Made by a program: the position numbers and the translations under genes. From assembly GCA_046297395.1 (NCBI GenBank), contig JBKCNM010000077.1, positions 1-19,214 of the forward strand: a stretch of 19,214 nt of DNA, written 5' to 3'. The stretch is from JBEICQ01 sp046297395 (GTDB lineage: Bacteria > Bacteroidota > Bacteroidia > UBA4408). Below the pieces are notes generated by a model. The model had not been told where the DNA came from and ran no database searches. It saw nothing but the letters and a program-made list of their open reading frames with translations. Within the stretch, counting starts at the first letter, position 1; each line of letters starts with the position of its first letter. Of this stretch, positions 1 through 6,172 are shown piece after piece.

Positions 1-80
1 CACACATCTATCGCCCCCCCCAAAAACTCCCCCGCGCCACCCCCCAGGCCGGGGGGGGGGCCGCCGCCCCGCCCCGCAAA
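1..80. other. Low-complexity G/C homopolymer stretch at the window edge
   Basis: The first 80 bases contain runs of eight or more C and ten G with almost no mixed sequence, then change abruptly to AT-rich DNA. No gene, repeat unit or hairpin of the neighbouring cluster extends into it. This looks like low-quality or misassembled sequence at a contig end rather than a biological element. Bases 81-170 hold nothing recognisable. Confidence 0.55.
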
Positions 81-171
81 CTGCACATATGGCACAAATA
101 GAAAATAGTTTGTGTAGCGAGCAAACCAGCCTAGTCCTTTGTTGCACCGGGGCGGCTATTAATGGTGTTTG

Positions 172-269
172 AGGAATTGGTGTTTGCCTTTTCGTTAATT
201 TTATTTCGCCCCTACGGGGCTTGATACATCATTTTTTTTCAGTTTATGATGATGTTGCCCCTACGGCGC
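172..269 (-). repeat. Remnant of tnpA element: 5' stub plus two-hairpin module (leftmost copy)
   Basis: Read on the minus strand this is the upstream region of a tnpA copy whose body is missing. Positions 191-225 match the 35 bases upstream of the intact tnpA (offset 705) almost exactly. Positions 172-190 still resemble the first codons of tnpA, but the start codon has become AAG. A perfect 5-bp hairpin (GCCCC-TAC-GGGGC) lies at 208-220 and a mismatched one at 257-269, separated by a T-rich insertion instead of the usual 31-bp spacing. It ends at the GCTGCCATCATTT motif that also closes the other two hairpin modules. Confidence 0.75.
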
Positions 270-440
270 TGCCATCATTTCAATCACGGTTTATAAATCC
301 AAATTCCATCCCTGAATAATACCGATAAACGATTAGGATAAATTTATTGCCCAGTACCAAATTTTGCTCCATAGGAGCAAAATGAACATTGAATAATTAT
401 GTCACATATTTATTAAGCTCCGTAGGAGCGAAATTATTCC
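265..440 (-). repeat. 3' end block of the intact tnpA element (direct repeat, copy 1)
   Basis: This 176-base block recurs at 1561-1736 in the same orientation (offset 1296) with one difference (A at 338, T at 1634). It covers the last bases of tnpA, including its stop codon, and about 170 bases downstream of the gene. It contains two hairpins: a 10-bp stem with 3-nt loop at about 360-382 (arms ATTTTGCTCC and GGAGCAAAAT) and a 5-bp stem at about 417-429 (GCTCC-GTA-GGAGC). The second is a one-base-pair covariant of the GCCCC/GGGGC hairpin found upstream of tnpA. IS200/IS605 elements are known to be cut next to subterminal hairpins, so this is the likely right end of the element. Confidence 0.8.
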
Positions 441-895
441 ATCCATTCAAATAAATATTTTTCATCGTATTCAATGTTGCATTTTTGTAGCAGTTTTAAA
501 TATTCATCTTTGAATGTTTTCCTTTGATGGTGTTGTTCTTGATTATTTATGTAAGCAATTACAGTATCTAATACTGATTGAGAGCATGAAAATGCACCAA
601 AGCCTTCTTGCCATTGAAACTTACCTTTAACATATCCTTTTTCATTAATCCATTTGGATGAATTGGCTTTTATGTCTCTTACTAAATCTGATATGAAAAT
701 ATTTGGTTTAATACTAACGAGTATGTGTATATGGTCTGACACTCCACCGATAGCATAAACTTTTTGCCCTTTACCGTTTACAATTCCACAGATATATTTA
801 TGTAGTTCATCTTTCCATTTTTTCTGAATAAGATTTTGTCGCCATTTTACTGAAAACACTAGATGTATATAAATTTGGGAGTAGGTATTTGCCAT
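434..895 (-). CDS. tnpA: IS200/IS605-family Y1 (HUH) transposase TnpA
   Basis: A 153-residue single-domain transposase, the normal length for IS200-like TnpA. The HUH metal-binding motif is seen as His55-Ile-His57 (SDHIHILV), the conserved WQEGFGAFS stretch at about 95-103, and the catalytic tyrosine is most likely Tyr115 in the YINNQEQHH segment. The family moves single-stranded DNA by cutting beside subterminal hairpins and joining ends through a phosphotyrosine; no tnpB is present. The start ATG (895) is supported by conservation of this N-terminal stub in neighbouring remnants. The coding region is clearly more AT-rich than the genes from 1872 onward, consistent with acquisition. Hairpins flank it on both sides (208-269 and 360-429 downstream; 913-956 upstream). 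Its family motifs fit IS200-type TnpA better than proteobacterial RAYTs, though the surrounding repeats are REP-like. All catalytic residues seem present, so it may be active. Confidence 0.92.
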   Translation of the reverse strand: MANTYSQIYIHLVFSVKWRQNLIQKKWKDELHKYICGIVNGKGQKVYAIGGVSDHIHILVSIKPNIFISDLVRDIKANSSKWINEKGYVKGKFQWQEGFGAFSCSQSVLDTVIAYINNQEQHHQRKTFKDEYLKLLQKCNIEYDEKYLFEWME

Positions 896-968
896 TTCGT
901 TAATTTTATTTCGCCCCTATGGGGCTTGGGTTACGATGTTGTTGCCCCTATGGAGCTGCCATCATTTT
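896..968 (-). repeat. Upstream two-hairpin module of intact tnpA
   Basis: This is the DNA immediately upstream of the tnpA start codon. It carries one perfect hairpin at 913-925 (GCCCC-TAT-GGGGC) and a second, mismatched one at 944-956, 31 bases apart, then the closing motif GCTGCCATCATTT. It has the same layout as 191-281 and as the ends of the expanded array at 1121-1577. The first unit (913-943) differs from array units at 1308 and 1370 only in the hairpin loop (TAT rather than TAC), so the array and this module share a recent ancestor. It probably contains the left end of the mobile element and the tnpA promoter. Confidence 0.75.
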
Positions 969-1102
969 CAACTATATTTTATAATCTCTCCTTTCTCCAT
1001 TTTGTAAACCTAATATATAATTCAAACGATTTTATTCCCCAACACCATTTTTCACTCCGTAGTTGCAAAATCAGCATGAAAATTTGGGAATAGGTGTTTG
1101 CC
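969..1102 (-). pseudogene. Internally deleted tnpA element: diverged 3' block joined to tnpA 5' stub
   Basis: Positions 969-1079 are a diverged relative of the 265-440 block. Matching islands include AAACGATT, then TTATT, then ACCA followed by TTTT, a decayed hairpin around CTCCGTAG, and GCAAAAT. At 1080-1109 the sequence jumps directly to a copy of the tnpA 5' end: 26 of 30 bases match 871-900, and the minus strand still reads A-N-T-Y-S-Q-I-F-M-L, with the start codon lost. Roughly 430 coding bases are therefore missing. The copy keeps both ends but no transposase, the structure expected of a MITE-like derivative that could be moved in trans by the intact tnpA. Confidence 0.7.
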
Positions 1103-1120
1103 CTTTCGGCAGATTCATTT

Positions 1121-1560
1121 CGCCCCTACGGGGCTTGGGGTACGATGATCTCGCCCCTACGGGGCTTGGGTTACGAAGTTGTCGCCCCTACGGGGCTTGG
1201 GTTACGATGCTATCGCCCCTACGGGGCTTGGGGTACGATGATGTGGCCACTACGGGGCTTGGGTTACGATGATCTCGCCCCTACGGGGCTTGGGGTACGA
1301 TGATGTTGCCCCTACGGGGCTTGGGTTACGATGTTGTTGCCACTATGGGGCTTGGGGTACGATGATGTTGCCCCTACGGGGCTTGGGTTACGATGTTGTT
1401 GCCCCTATGGGGCTTGGTTACGATGATATCGCCACTACGGGGCTTGGGTTACGATGATGTCGCCCCTATGGGGCTTGGGTTACGATGATGTCGCCCCTAT
1501 GGGGCTTGGTTACGATGATGTTGCCCCTATGGGGCTTGGTTACGATGATGTTGCCCCGAT
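1121..1560. repeat. Tandem array of ~15 REP-like 30-31 bp hairpin units
   Basis: Unit starts (at the hairpin G) lie at 1122, 1153, 1184, 1215, 1246, 1277, 1308, 1339, 1370, 1401, 1431, 1462, 1493 and 1523, with a degenerate last unit at 1553. Spacing is 31, except 30 for the units starting at 1401, 1493 and 1523, which lack one G. Each unit is a GCCCC-TAY-GGGGC hairpin, then CTTGGG(G/T)TACGATG and a short variable tail. Three units (1246, 1339, 1431) carry GCCAC and so a mismatched stem. Units are contiguous with no unique spacers, so this is not a CRISPR. It sits where intact tnpA has only two hairpins, so it is a local expansion of the tnpA upstream module. The periodic reading frames inside it are by-products of the repeat. 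Confidence 0.93.
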
Positions 1561-1748
1561 GGCGCTGCCATCATTTCAATCACGGTTTATAAATCCAAAT
1601 TCCATCCCTGAATAATACCGATAAACGATTAGGTTAAATTTATTGCCCAGTACCAAATTTTGCTCCATAGGAGCAAAATGAACATTGAATAATTATGTCA
1701 CATATTTATTAAGCTCCGTAGGAGCGAAATTATTCCGTCATCCATTGG
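1561..1748 (-). repeat. 3' end block of a second tnpA element (direct repeat, copy 2) with tnpA 3' stub
   Basis: Bases 1561-1736 repeat 265-440 with a single mismatch, including the 10-bp hairpin (about 1656-1678) and the GCTCC-GTA-GGAGC hairpin (about 1713-1725). The match includes the tnpA stop region. Beyond it the minus strand still reads AATGGATG, a 3-base insertion, then GGAATAA, compared with AATGGATGGAATAA at the intact tnpA 3' end. The rest of that transposase is gone. This is the right end of another element copy, and its near identity to copy 1 implies recent duplication or gene conversion. Bases 1749-1871 are AT-rich with no recognisable element. Confidence 0.82.
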
Positions 1749-1871
1749 AGTTACCCAATTTTATTTTAAAATCAAAATCCGCCCTTGTATGCAACACTGA
1801 AAAATGCCTTCATGAAAACAAGCACTTGAAATTTCTTTAAAATCTTTTCGCTCAAAATAAGAGCATTCTGC

Positions 1872-3275
1872 TTACCTCAACTTAAAAGACTCTCCCGAAA
1901 GTGGTATATCCACTTCCTGAAATCCTTTCTGTTGAAGTGTCTTTCTCCAGTCAAGCATCACATCGGTTTCGCCATGCACCAAAAAAATTCTTTTTACCTT
2001 CTCAGGCTCCTGACAGGAAAGTAGCTGAAGCATTTCTTTGTAATCGGCATGCGCAGAATAAGCAGAAATTGTTTCTACCTTGCATTTTACCGCAAAAGAT
2101 TCTCCAAAAATACGCACACTCTTATCTCCCCTCATGAGTCTACCGCCTAAACTCTCAGGCGAACAATATCCGATGATGAGAACCGTATTGTCGGGCTTGT
2201 GCAGGTTGTTGGCAAGATGATGCTTGATGCGTCCCGCCTCAGCCATCCCCGATGCTGAAATAATAATGCATGGTTCGTCCAACTGATTGAGCGCTTTTGA
2301 TTCTTCCGCTTTTTGCACATACCTCAGGGTGGGGAAATTAAACGGATCGGGATCACGCTGCATATAATCCACTATCTCTTGATTAAAAAACTCAGGATGC
2401 TTTCGCATGATGCGGGTTGCGCTTGCCGAAAGCGGACTGTCAACATACACTTTGATCGGAGGAAGTTTTTTTTCGGTAGTCATTCGGTCGAGCGTGTACA
2501 CCACCTCTTGCGTGCGACCCAAACTGAATGCAGGAATAATTACCCTTGCTTTTTTTTCAACACAGGTATCCAGAATAATTTGCCTGAGTTTTTCCTCCGC
2601 ATCTGTTCTTTGCGGATGCAACCGGTTTCCATAGGTGGACTCACAAATGATATAATCGCATTGGGCAAAGGCTTCAGGAGATTTCAGTATTTTATCGTCA
2701 AACCTTCCAATGTCTCCTGTGTAGGCGAGCGAAACGGTTTTGTTGTTCTCTGTACATACAATCCGCATTACCACACTGCCCAAAATATGTCCTGCATCTG
2801 TAAAACAAACGGAAGTATCCTCAAAAATCGGATAGTCGGTGCGCATATCAAGTACCTCAAACTGATGGATGCAGCGCTCAACATCTTCTGTTTTATAGAT
2901 GGGTTCAAGCACCGGCTTTCCCAGCTTGATGCGCCTCTTGTTTAAAAACCGGATTTCCGATTCCTGTATGTGGGCACTGTCCATCAGCATGACGCGACAA
3001 AGGTCAGCCGTTGCATCTGAACAGTAAATTTTCCCGCGAAATCCCGCACTCACCAGTCGAGGCAAGTTCCCGGAATGATCAATATGTGCATGCGATAACA
3101 ACACAGCATCTATTTCACGCGGATCAAATCCAAAATGCCGGTTCATGGGATCGGTTTCCTTTCCCAATCCCTGATACAAACCGCAATCAAGCAGAATGCG
3201 GTGACCATTCGGAGTAGTAAGCAGGTGCTTGCTGCCTGTTACATGTTGTGCAGCTCCGTAAAATGTAATTTCCAT
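1872..3275 (-). CDS. MBL-fold/beta-CASP RNA-specificity-domain hydrolase
   Basis: 467 residues from the ATG at 3275, where the conserved start MEITFYGAAQHVTGS begins; an upstream in-frame ATG (3473) would add 66 unconserved residues overlapping the neighbouring gene and is rejected. The metallo-beta-lactamase motif SHAHIDH is at 61-67 (His62, His64, Asp66, His67), with further ligands at His163 (AGHILGS), Asp188 (TGDIG) and His434 (VHGE). Beta-CASP features follow: CESTYGNR at 211-218, IIPAFSLGRTQE at 246-257, IISASGMAEAGR at 338-349, and SAHAD at 407-411. This is the YSH1/CPSF73-like group of bacterial nucleases; RNA processing or decay is the family expectation, but the substrate is unknown. 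It lacks the long C-terminal domain of RNase J. It starts 26 bases after the reductase gene stops, so the two are probably co-transcribed. Confidence 0.9.
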   Translation of the reverse strand: MEITFYGAAQHVTGSKHLLTTPNGHRILLDCGLYQGLGKETDPMNRHFGFDPREIDAVLLSHAHIDHSGNLPRLVSAGFRGKIYCSDATADLCRVMLMDSAHIQESEIRFLNKRRIKLGKPVLEPIYKTEDVERCIHQFEVLDMRTDYPIFEDTSVCFTDAGHILGSVVMRIVCTENNKTVSLAYTGDIGRFDDKILKSPEAFAQCDYIICESTYGNRLHPQRTDAEEKLRQIILDTCVEKKARVIIPAFSLGRTQEVVYTLDRMTTEKKLPPIKVYVDSPLSASATRIMRKHPEFFNQEIVDYMQRDPDPFNFPTLRYVQKAEESKALNQLDEPCIIISASGMAEAGRIKHHLANNLHKPDNTVLIIGYCSPESLGGRLMRGDKSVRIFGESFAVKCKVETISAYSAHADYKEMLQLLSCQEPEKVKRIFLVHGETDVMLDWRKTLQQKGFQEVDIPLSGESFKLR

Positions 3276-3301
3276 ATTGAGGTTTGGGGTTAGGATGACC
3301 G

Positions 3302-4363
3302 TTATCTGCCACGATCGTAATCCACTCTGATGCTTGGTGTGAGTGGCAATGCCTGACAAGTGAGAATGTAGCCTTCTGCCACTTCCGATTCGAGAAGCGC
3401 ATAGTTCACCTTCATCTCTACTTTTCCTTCCGTAAGGAGCGCCCTGCAAGTACAACAACTTCCTCCCTGGCAAGCATATGGAGCGTCAATATTTGCATCC
3501 AATGCAGCATCCAGTACATTTTGACCGGGGTTGATTTCAATCACCCTCTCCTCTCCATCACAAATGATGGTGGCCTTGCATGTTACAGGTGCGTTTGATG
3601 AGACAACGGCAGCCTCCGACACCGGTGCCGTAAAATATTCTAGGTGGATACGGGCGGCATCTGCCTGTTTTTTCAGCAGGCTTTCAATACCCTGCATCAT
3701 GGGTGTGGGACCACAAATAAAATATTCGCAATCGCTACCTGATAATTTTTTGTCAGCCATTATTTTTTCAACCATGCCTGTATCCATGATGCCCTGGTAG
3801 CCGGTGAAATTGGATTGCATTGGTTTTTGCAACACATGCACCAATTGCAGCTGCGGATGTGCAGAGGCAAGTGCATCCAGCTGGTCTTTAAAAATAACAG
3901 CGTCCTCATTAAGATTGCCATACACCAGTGTAATCCTGCTCTGTTTCTCTACATGCAAAACAGATTTGATGATCGACATCATGGGTGTGATTCCGCTTCC
4001 ACCGGCAAACAGCACATAATGCAGTTTGTTGGATGCAAGCATTGGCGTATTGAAAGTGCCCATGGGCTCCATCACTTCCAATACATCTCCAGCCTTTATG
4101 TGCCGGTTTAGAAAGGTGCTGGCTTTTCCACCCTGCACTTCCTTGATGGCAACCTGCAAAAACGCATCAGTATATGGACAGGAACAGATTGAATAAGATC
4201 GGCGTATTTCCTGTCCCTCAACCTGTAGTTTAAAAGTGATGTACTGGCCTTGCTTATAAGCAAATTTGGAAGCAAGTTCACTTGGAATGGCAAAAGATAC
4301 TGATACCGCTTCAGGCGTTTCCCTTTTTACCTCTGTTATGTGGAGTGGATAAAATTTCGACAT
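3302..4363 (-). CDS. Ferredoxin-NADP reductase-like flavoprotein with C-terminal 2Fe-2S domain (PaaE-type)
   Basis: 353 residues in three domains. A FAD-binding barrel has RRSYSIC at 54-60. An NAD(P)-binding domain has FAGGSGITPMMS at 119-130 and FICGPTPMM at 215-223. A plant-type ferredoxin domain from about 260 has cluster ligands Cys298, Cys303, Cys306 and Cys336 (C-x4-C-x2-C-x29-C). Such proteins pass electrons from NAD(P)H via FAD and 2Fe-2S to an oxygenase or other acceptor. The domain order matches PaaE of phenylacetyl-CoA epoxidase, but no paaABCD genes are nearby, so the partner is unknown. In Bacteroidota stand-alone copies are common and usually called ferredoxin-NADP reductase. 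The start at 4363 lies five bases after a TAnnTTTG box. It is upstream of the MBL gene in the same apparent transcript. Confidence 0.9.
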   Translation of the reverse strand: MSKFYPLHITEVKRETPEAVSVSFAIPSELASKFAYKQGQYITFKLQVEGQEIRRSYSICSCPYTDAFLQVAIKEVQGGKASTFLNRHIKAGDVLEVMEPMGTFNTPMLASNKLHYVLFAGGSGITPMMSIIKSVLHVEKQSRITLVYGNLNEDAVIFKDQLDALASAHPQLQLVHVLQKPMQSNFTGYQGIMDTGMVEKIMADKKLSGSDCEYFICGPTPMMQGIESLLKKQADAARIHLEYFTAPVSEAAVVSSNAPVTCKATIICDGEERVIEINPGQNVLDAALDANIDAPYACQGGSCCTCRALLTEGKVEMKVNYALLESEVAEGYILTCQALPLTPSIRVDYDRGR

Positions 4364-4368
4364 GCCCG

Positions 4369-4376
4369 CAAAGGTA
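4369..4376 (-). promoter_or_regulatory. Candidate -7 promoter box for the reductase-MBL pair
   Basis: The minus strand reads TACCTTTG, a perfect match to the Bacteroidota -7 consensus TAnnTTTG. It ends five bases before the reductase ATG, which would give a leaderless or nearly leaderless mRNA. No clear TTTG -33 box is seen at the normal spacing, so this stays tentative. Confidence 0.4.
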
Positions 4377-4673
4377 GGTGTTTACATCATTTCTGCATAG
4401 GTATAGTTTGGACTTGATGCTGAACATGCCCGCCAAGAGGCAAAGCATGTACTCCCCCGGATGGGAAAGGGCCGGCAACAAAAGAAACAACAAGCAGGCA
4501 ATTTCATCTGGGTTTGGAGACAAGAGGGATTATGCTTTCATGATTAGCAGGTAAAACATCTTTCCTTAACCTCAACTCAGCCTAAAAAATGGAAGTAAAA
4601 ACCACTATTTGATTCTAATCAAGTAGCAGGTTGAAAAAAACCAAATCATAGGGCTGCAAACCATCAAAAAAAA

Positions 4674-4681
4674 TACCTTTG
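4674..4681 (+). promoter_or_regulatory. Candidate -7 promoter box for the 4708 gene
   Basis: TACCTTTG matches TAnnTTTG exactly and lies 26 bases upstream of the ATG at 4708, giving a plausible short leader. The expected TTTG -33 element is not evident, so support is the single box and its position. Confidence 0.35.
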
Positions 4682-4707
4682 ATGAGTTACACCACCAACC
4701 AAACACC

Positions 4708-5934
4708 ATGAAATTCCTATTGCGTTTGATGGGCGCAGCAGCCTCTGCCCCCTTCTTTATTTGCTCCCTTCTCTCCACACAAATACTGGCTCAACCTTTT
4801 TATACGCAAGGACAAGGCAGCATCCTGATTGCCGATATGATGCCCGCTTGTCCGAGCAACCACATTACTCCTCTTGGCCGGATTACCGACAACAATGGCA
4901 ACATATGGGATGTGCCCGCTGCGGTAAATTTTTACACCGCTCCTCACCTGCCCGATATGTATAACACATGCAACGGCATTACACCTGCCAATTTTTCACA
5001 AGTAAATACCTCCACGCTGCAAGAGCAGATCATCGATCCCAACGGACAAACCATCACCGGATTTTTGTTCTGCGACAATTATTTTGAGCTCTATGTAAAT
5101 GGCGTACTGATTGGTACCGATCCTGTTCCGTTTACCCCATTTAATGCATGCATGGTGAAGTTTCGTGTGGCCGCACCTTATACCCTTGCAGTAGCCATGG
5201 TTGACTGGGAGGAACATCCCGGACTTGGCAGCGAGGTGCAGGCAGGCGACAATTACCATCCGGGTGACGGAGGATTTATTGCACAATTCAGCGATGGCAC
5301 GGTAAGCGATACAAGCTGGAAAGCACAGGTGTTTTATATTGCCCCGCTTGAACAGCCCGGAGGCATCAACCAACTGCCCGATCATACCCGATCTACTGCA
5401 GGTTTGACCAATGCACCAAGCTGCAATGCCAATTGTTTTGCTGCACATTATCCGATAGACAGCAACTGGATTCAACCCTTGTTTGATGATTCGGAGTGGC
5501 CTCAGGCGCATCTCTATCCTGCCTCCCAGGTAACCAATCAGCCTGCTTATGTAAATTTTGCATCCACAGCTTGGGGCAATGCCAATTTTATTTGGACATC
5601 CAACCTGATTCTCGACAATGTTGTGCTCGCCAGAAAAACAGTAACCGGCACGGTAGGCATCAACAACCATGCAGACTGTTCTGATTGGCAAATCAGGGAA
5701 TTCACAGAGAACCATCTACTTCTTGAAACTCCATTTGCAGGAAGGCAAGCAGTGATCAGGCTCATGGATATCCATGGAAAAAAAATACAGGATTGGAAAA
5801 TAGAAGGAAACAAAAGCAAACAATATATCAGCTTAAGTCTCTCAGAAAGTTTACAGGCATCCCAAATGCTAATCCTCAGGATTGAAGAAAATGAAAAAGT
5901 ATTGACCAAAAAAATATGCTACAACAAAAAATAG
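4708..5934 (+). CDS. Secreted protein with galactose-binding-like motifs and T9SS-like C-terminal tail
   Basis: 408 residues. An N-terminal signal peptide ends near the AQ before PFYTQ (about residue 29). The middle part has NYFELYVNGVLIGTD at about 124-138 and SDGTVSDTSWKAQVFYIAPL near 200, then FDDSEWPQA and a stretch ending DNVVLARKTV. Phrases such as LYVNG and FDDSxWP are typical of jelly-roll sugar-binding modules in carbohydrate-active enzymes, but no catalytic domain is recognised. Multiple cysteines fit an exported protein. From about residue 335 the tail resembles a type A T9SS sorting domain (a beta-rich stretch with MDIHGKKI, ending LILRIEENEKVLTKKI), although the usual YPNP motif is missing. 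It is probably carried across the outer membrane. It converges on the efflux operon, with a shared terminator between. Function is not known. Confidence 0.75.
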   Translation: MKFLLRLMGAAASAPFFICSLLSTQILAQPFYTQGQGSILIADMMPACPSNHITPLGRITDNNGNIWDVPAAVNFYTAPHLPDMYNTCNGITPANFSQVNTSTLQEQIIDPNGQTITGFLFCDNYFELYVNGVLIGTDPVPFTPFNACMVKFRVAAPYTLAVAMVDWEEHPGLGSEVQAGDNYHPGDGGFIAQFSDGTVSDTSWKAQVFYIAPLEQPGGINQLPDHTRSTAGLTNAPSCNANCFAAHYPIDSNWIQPLFDDSEWPQAHLYPASQVTNQPAYVNFASTAWGNANFIWTSNLILDNVVLARKTVTGTVGINNHADCSDWQIREFTENHLLLETPFAGRQAVIRLMDIHGKKIQDWKIEGNKSKQYISLSLSESLQASQMLILRIEENEKVLTKKICYNKK

Positions 5935-6110
5935 TAGCAGCTATAAATGTTCCTTTTCGTATTCATCAAATCACTTGAAGAGAAATTTCTAAAAGCCCTT
6001 TGAGTCAATATCAGTGCAAAAATAAAGCTTCACTGAAACAGCCATTCAGCGCATTTCCCGGCAGGCTCAAACAGCCTGTTTAAAAAACTGTATAACAATT
6101 GTACCATGTA

Positions 6111-6150
6111 AAAAAACAAAGCACCCTTGTAGGGGTGCCCTGTTTGCTTT
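6111..6150. terminator. Bidirectional hairpin terminator between the secreted-protein gene and the efflux operon
   Basis: A 6-bp GC-rich stem (GCACCC 6121-6126, GGGTGC 6133-6138, loop TTGTAG) is extended by AAACA/TGTTT arms after a 2x2 internal mismatch. On the minus strand the stem is followed by TTTG and a run of T, a strong terminator 20-60 bases after the permease stop codon. On the plus strand the T-rich tail (TGTTTGCTTTTATTT) is weaker but plausible for the 4708 gene. Confidence 0.8.
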
Positions 6151-6172
6151 TATTTGGTTGGTGATAGGTTCA

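Larger units (their letters stand above)
4364..4707. other. Intergenic region between divergent genes
   Basis: About 340 bases separate the reductase (minus) from the secreted protein gene (plus). Apart from the two TAnnTTTG boxes listed separately, no convincing ORF, repeat or stable hairpin is seen. The short frame reading through it on the minus strand has no recognisable features. Confidence 0.5.

Noticed and set aside
863..1457. Overlapping plus-strand ORFs encoding repeated GLGYDDVAP/RPYGAW-like peptides
   Set aside because: The 30-31 base unit is not a multiple of three, so the same peptide words appear in different frames of different ORFs. They are translations of the non-coding hairpin array, with no start or signal context.
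1121..1560. CRISPR array
   Set aside because: The whole 30-31 base unit is conserved and units touch one another. There are no unique spacers and no cas genes.
1850..1864. Hairpin terminator just after the MBL gene
   Set aside because: The stem GCTC/GAGC is only 4 bp with an AT-rich loop; too weak to call.
3276..3473. N-terminal extension of the MBL hydrolase to the ATG at 3473
   Set aside because: The extra 66 residues are low in family features and overlap the reductase gene in another frame; the conserved fold begins at MEITFYG (3275).
3302..4363. Assignment as PaaE of a phenylacetate degradation cluster
   Set aside because: Domain order fits, but none of the other paa genes is present; the broader reductase call is safer.
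4996..5715. Long minus-strand ORF (239 codons) opposite the secreted protein
   Set aside because: It lies wholly antisense to a gene with a signal peptide and recognisable motifs, and shows no family features itself.
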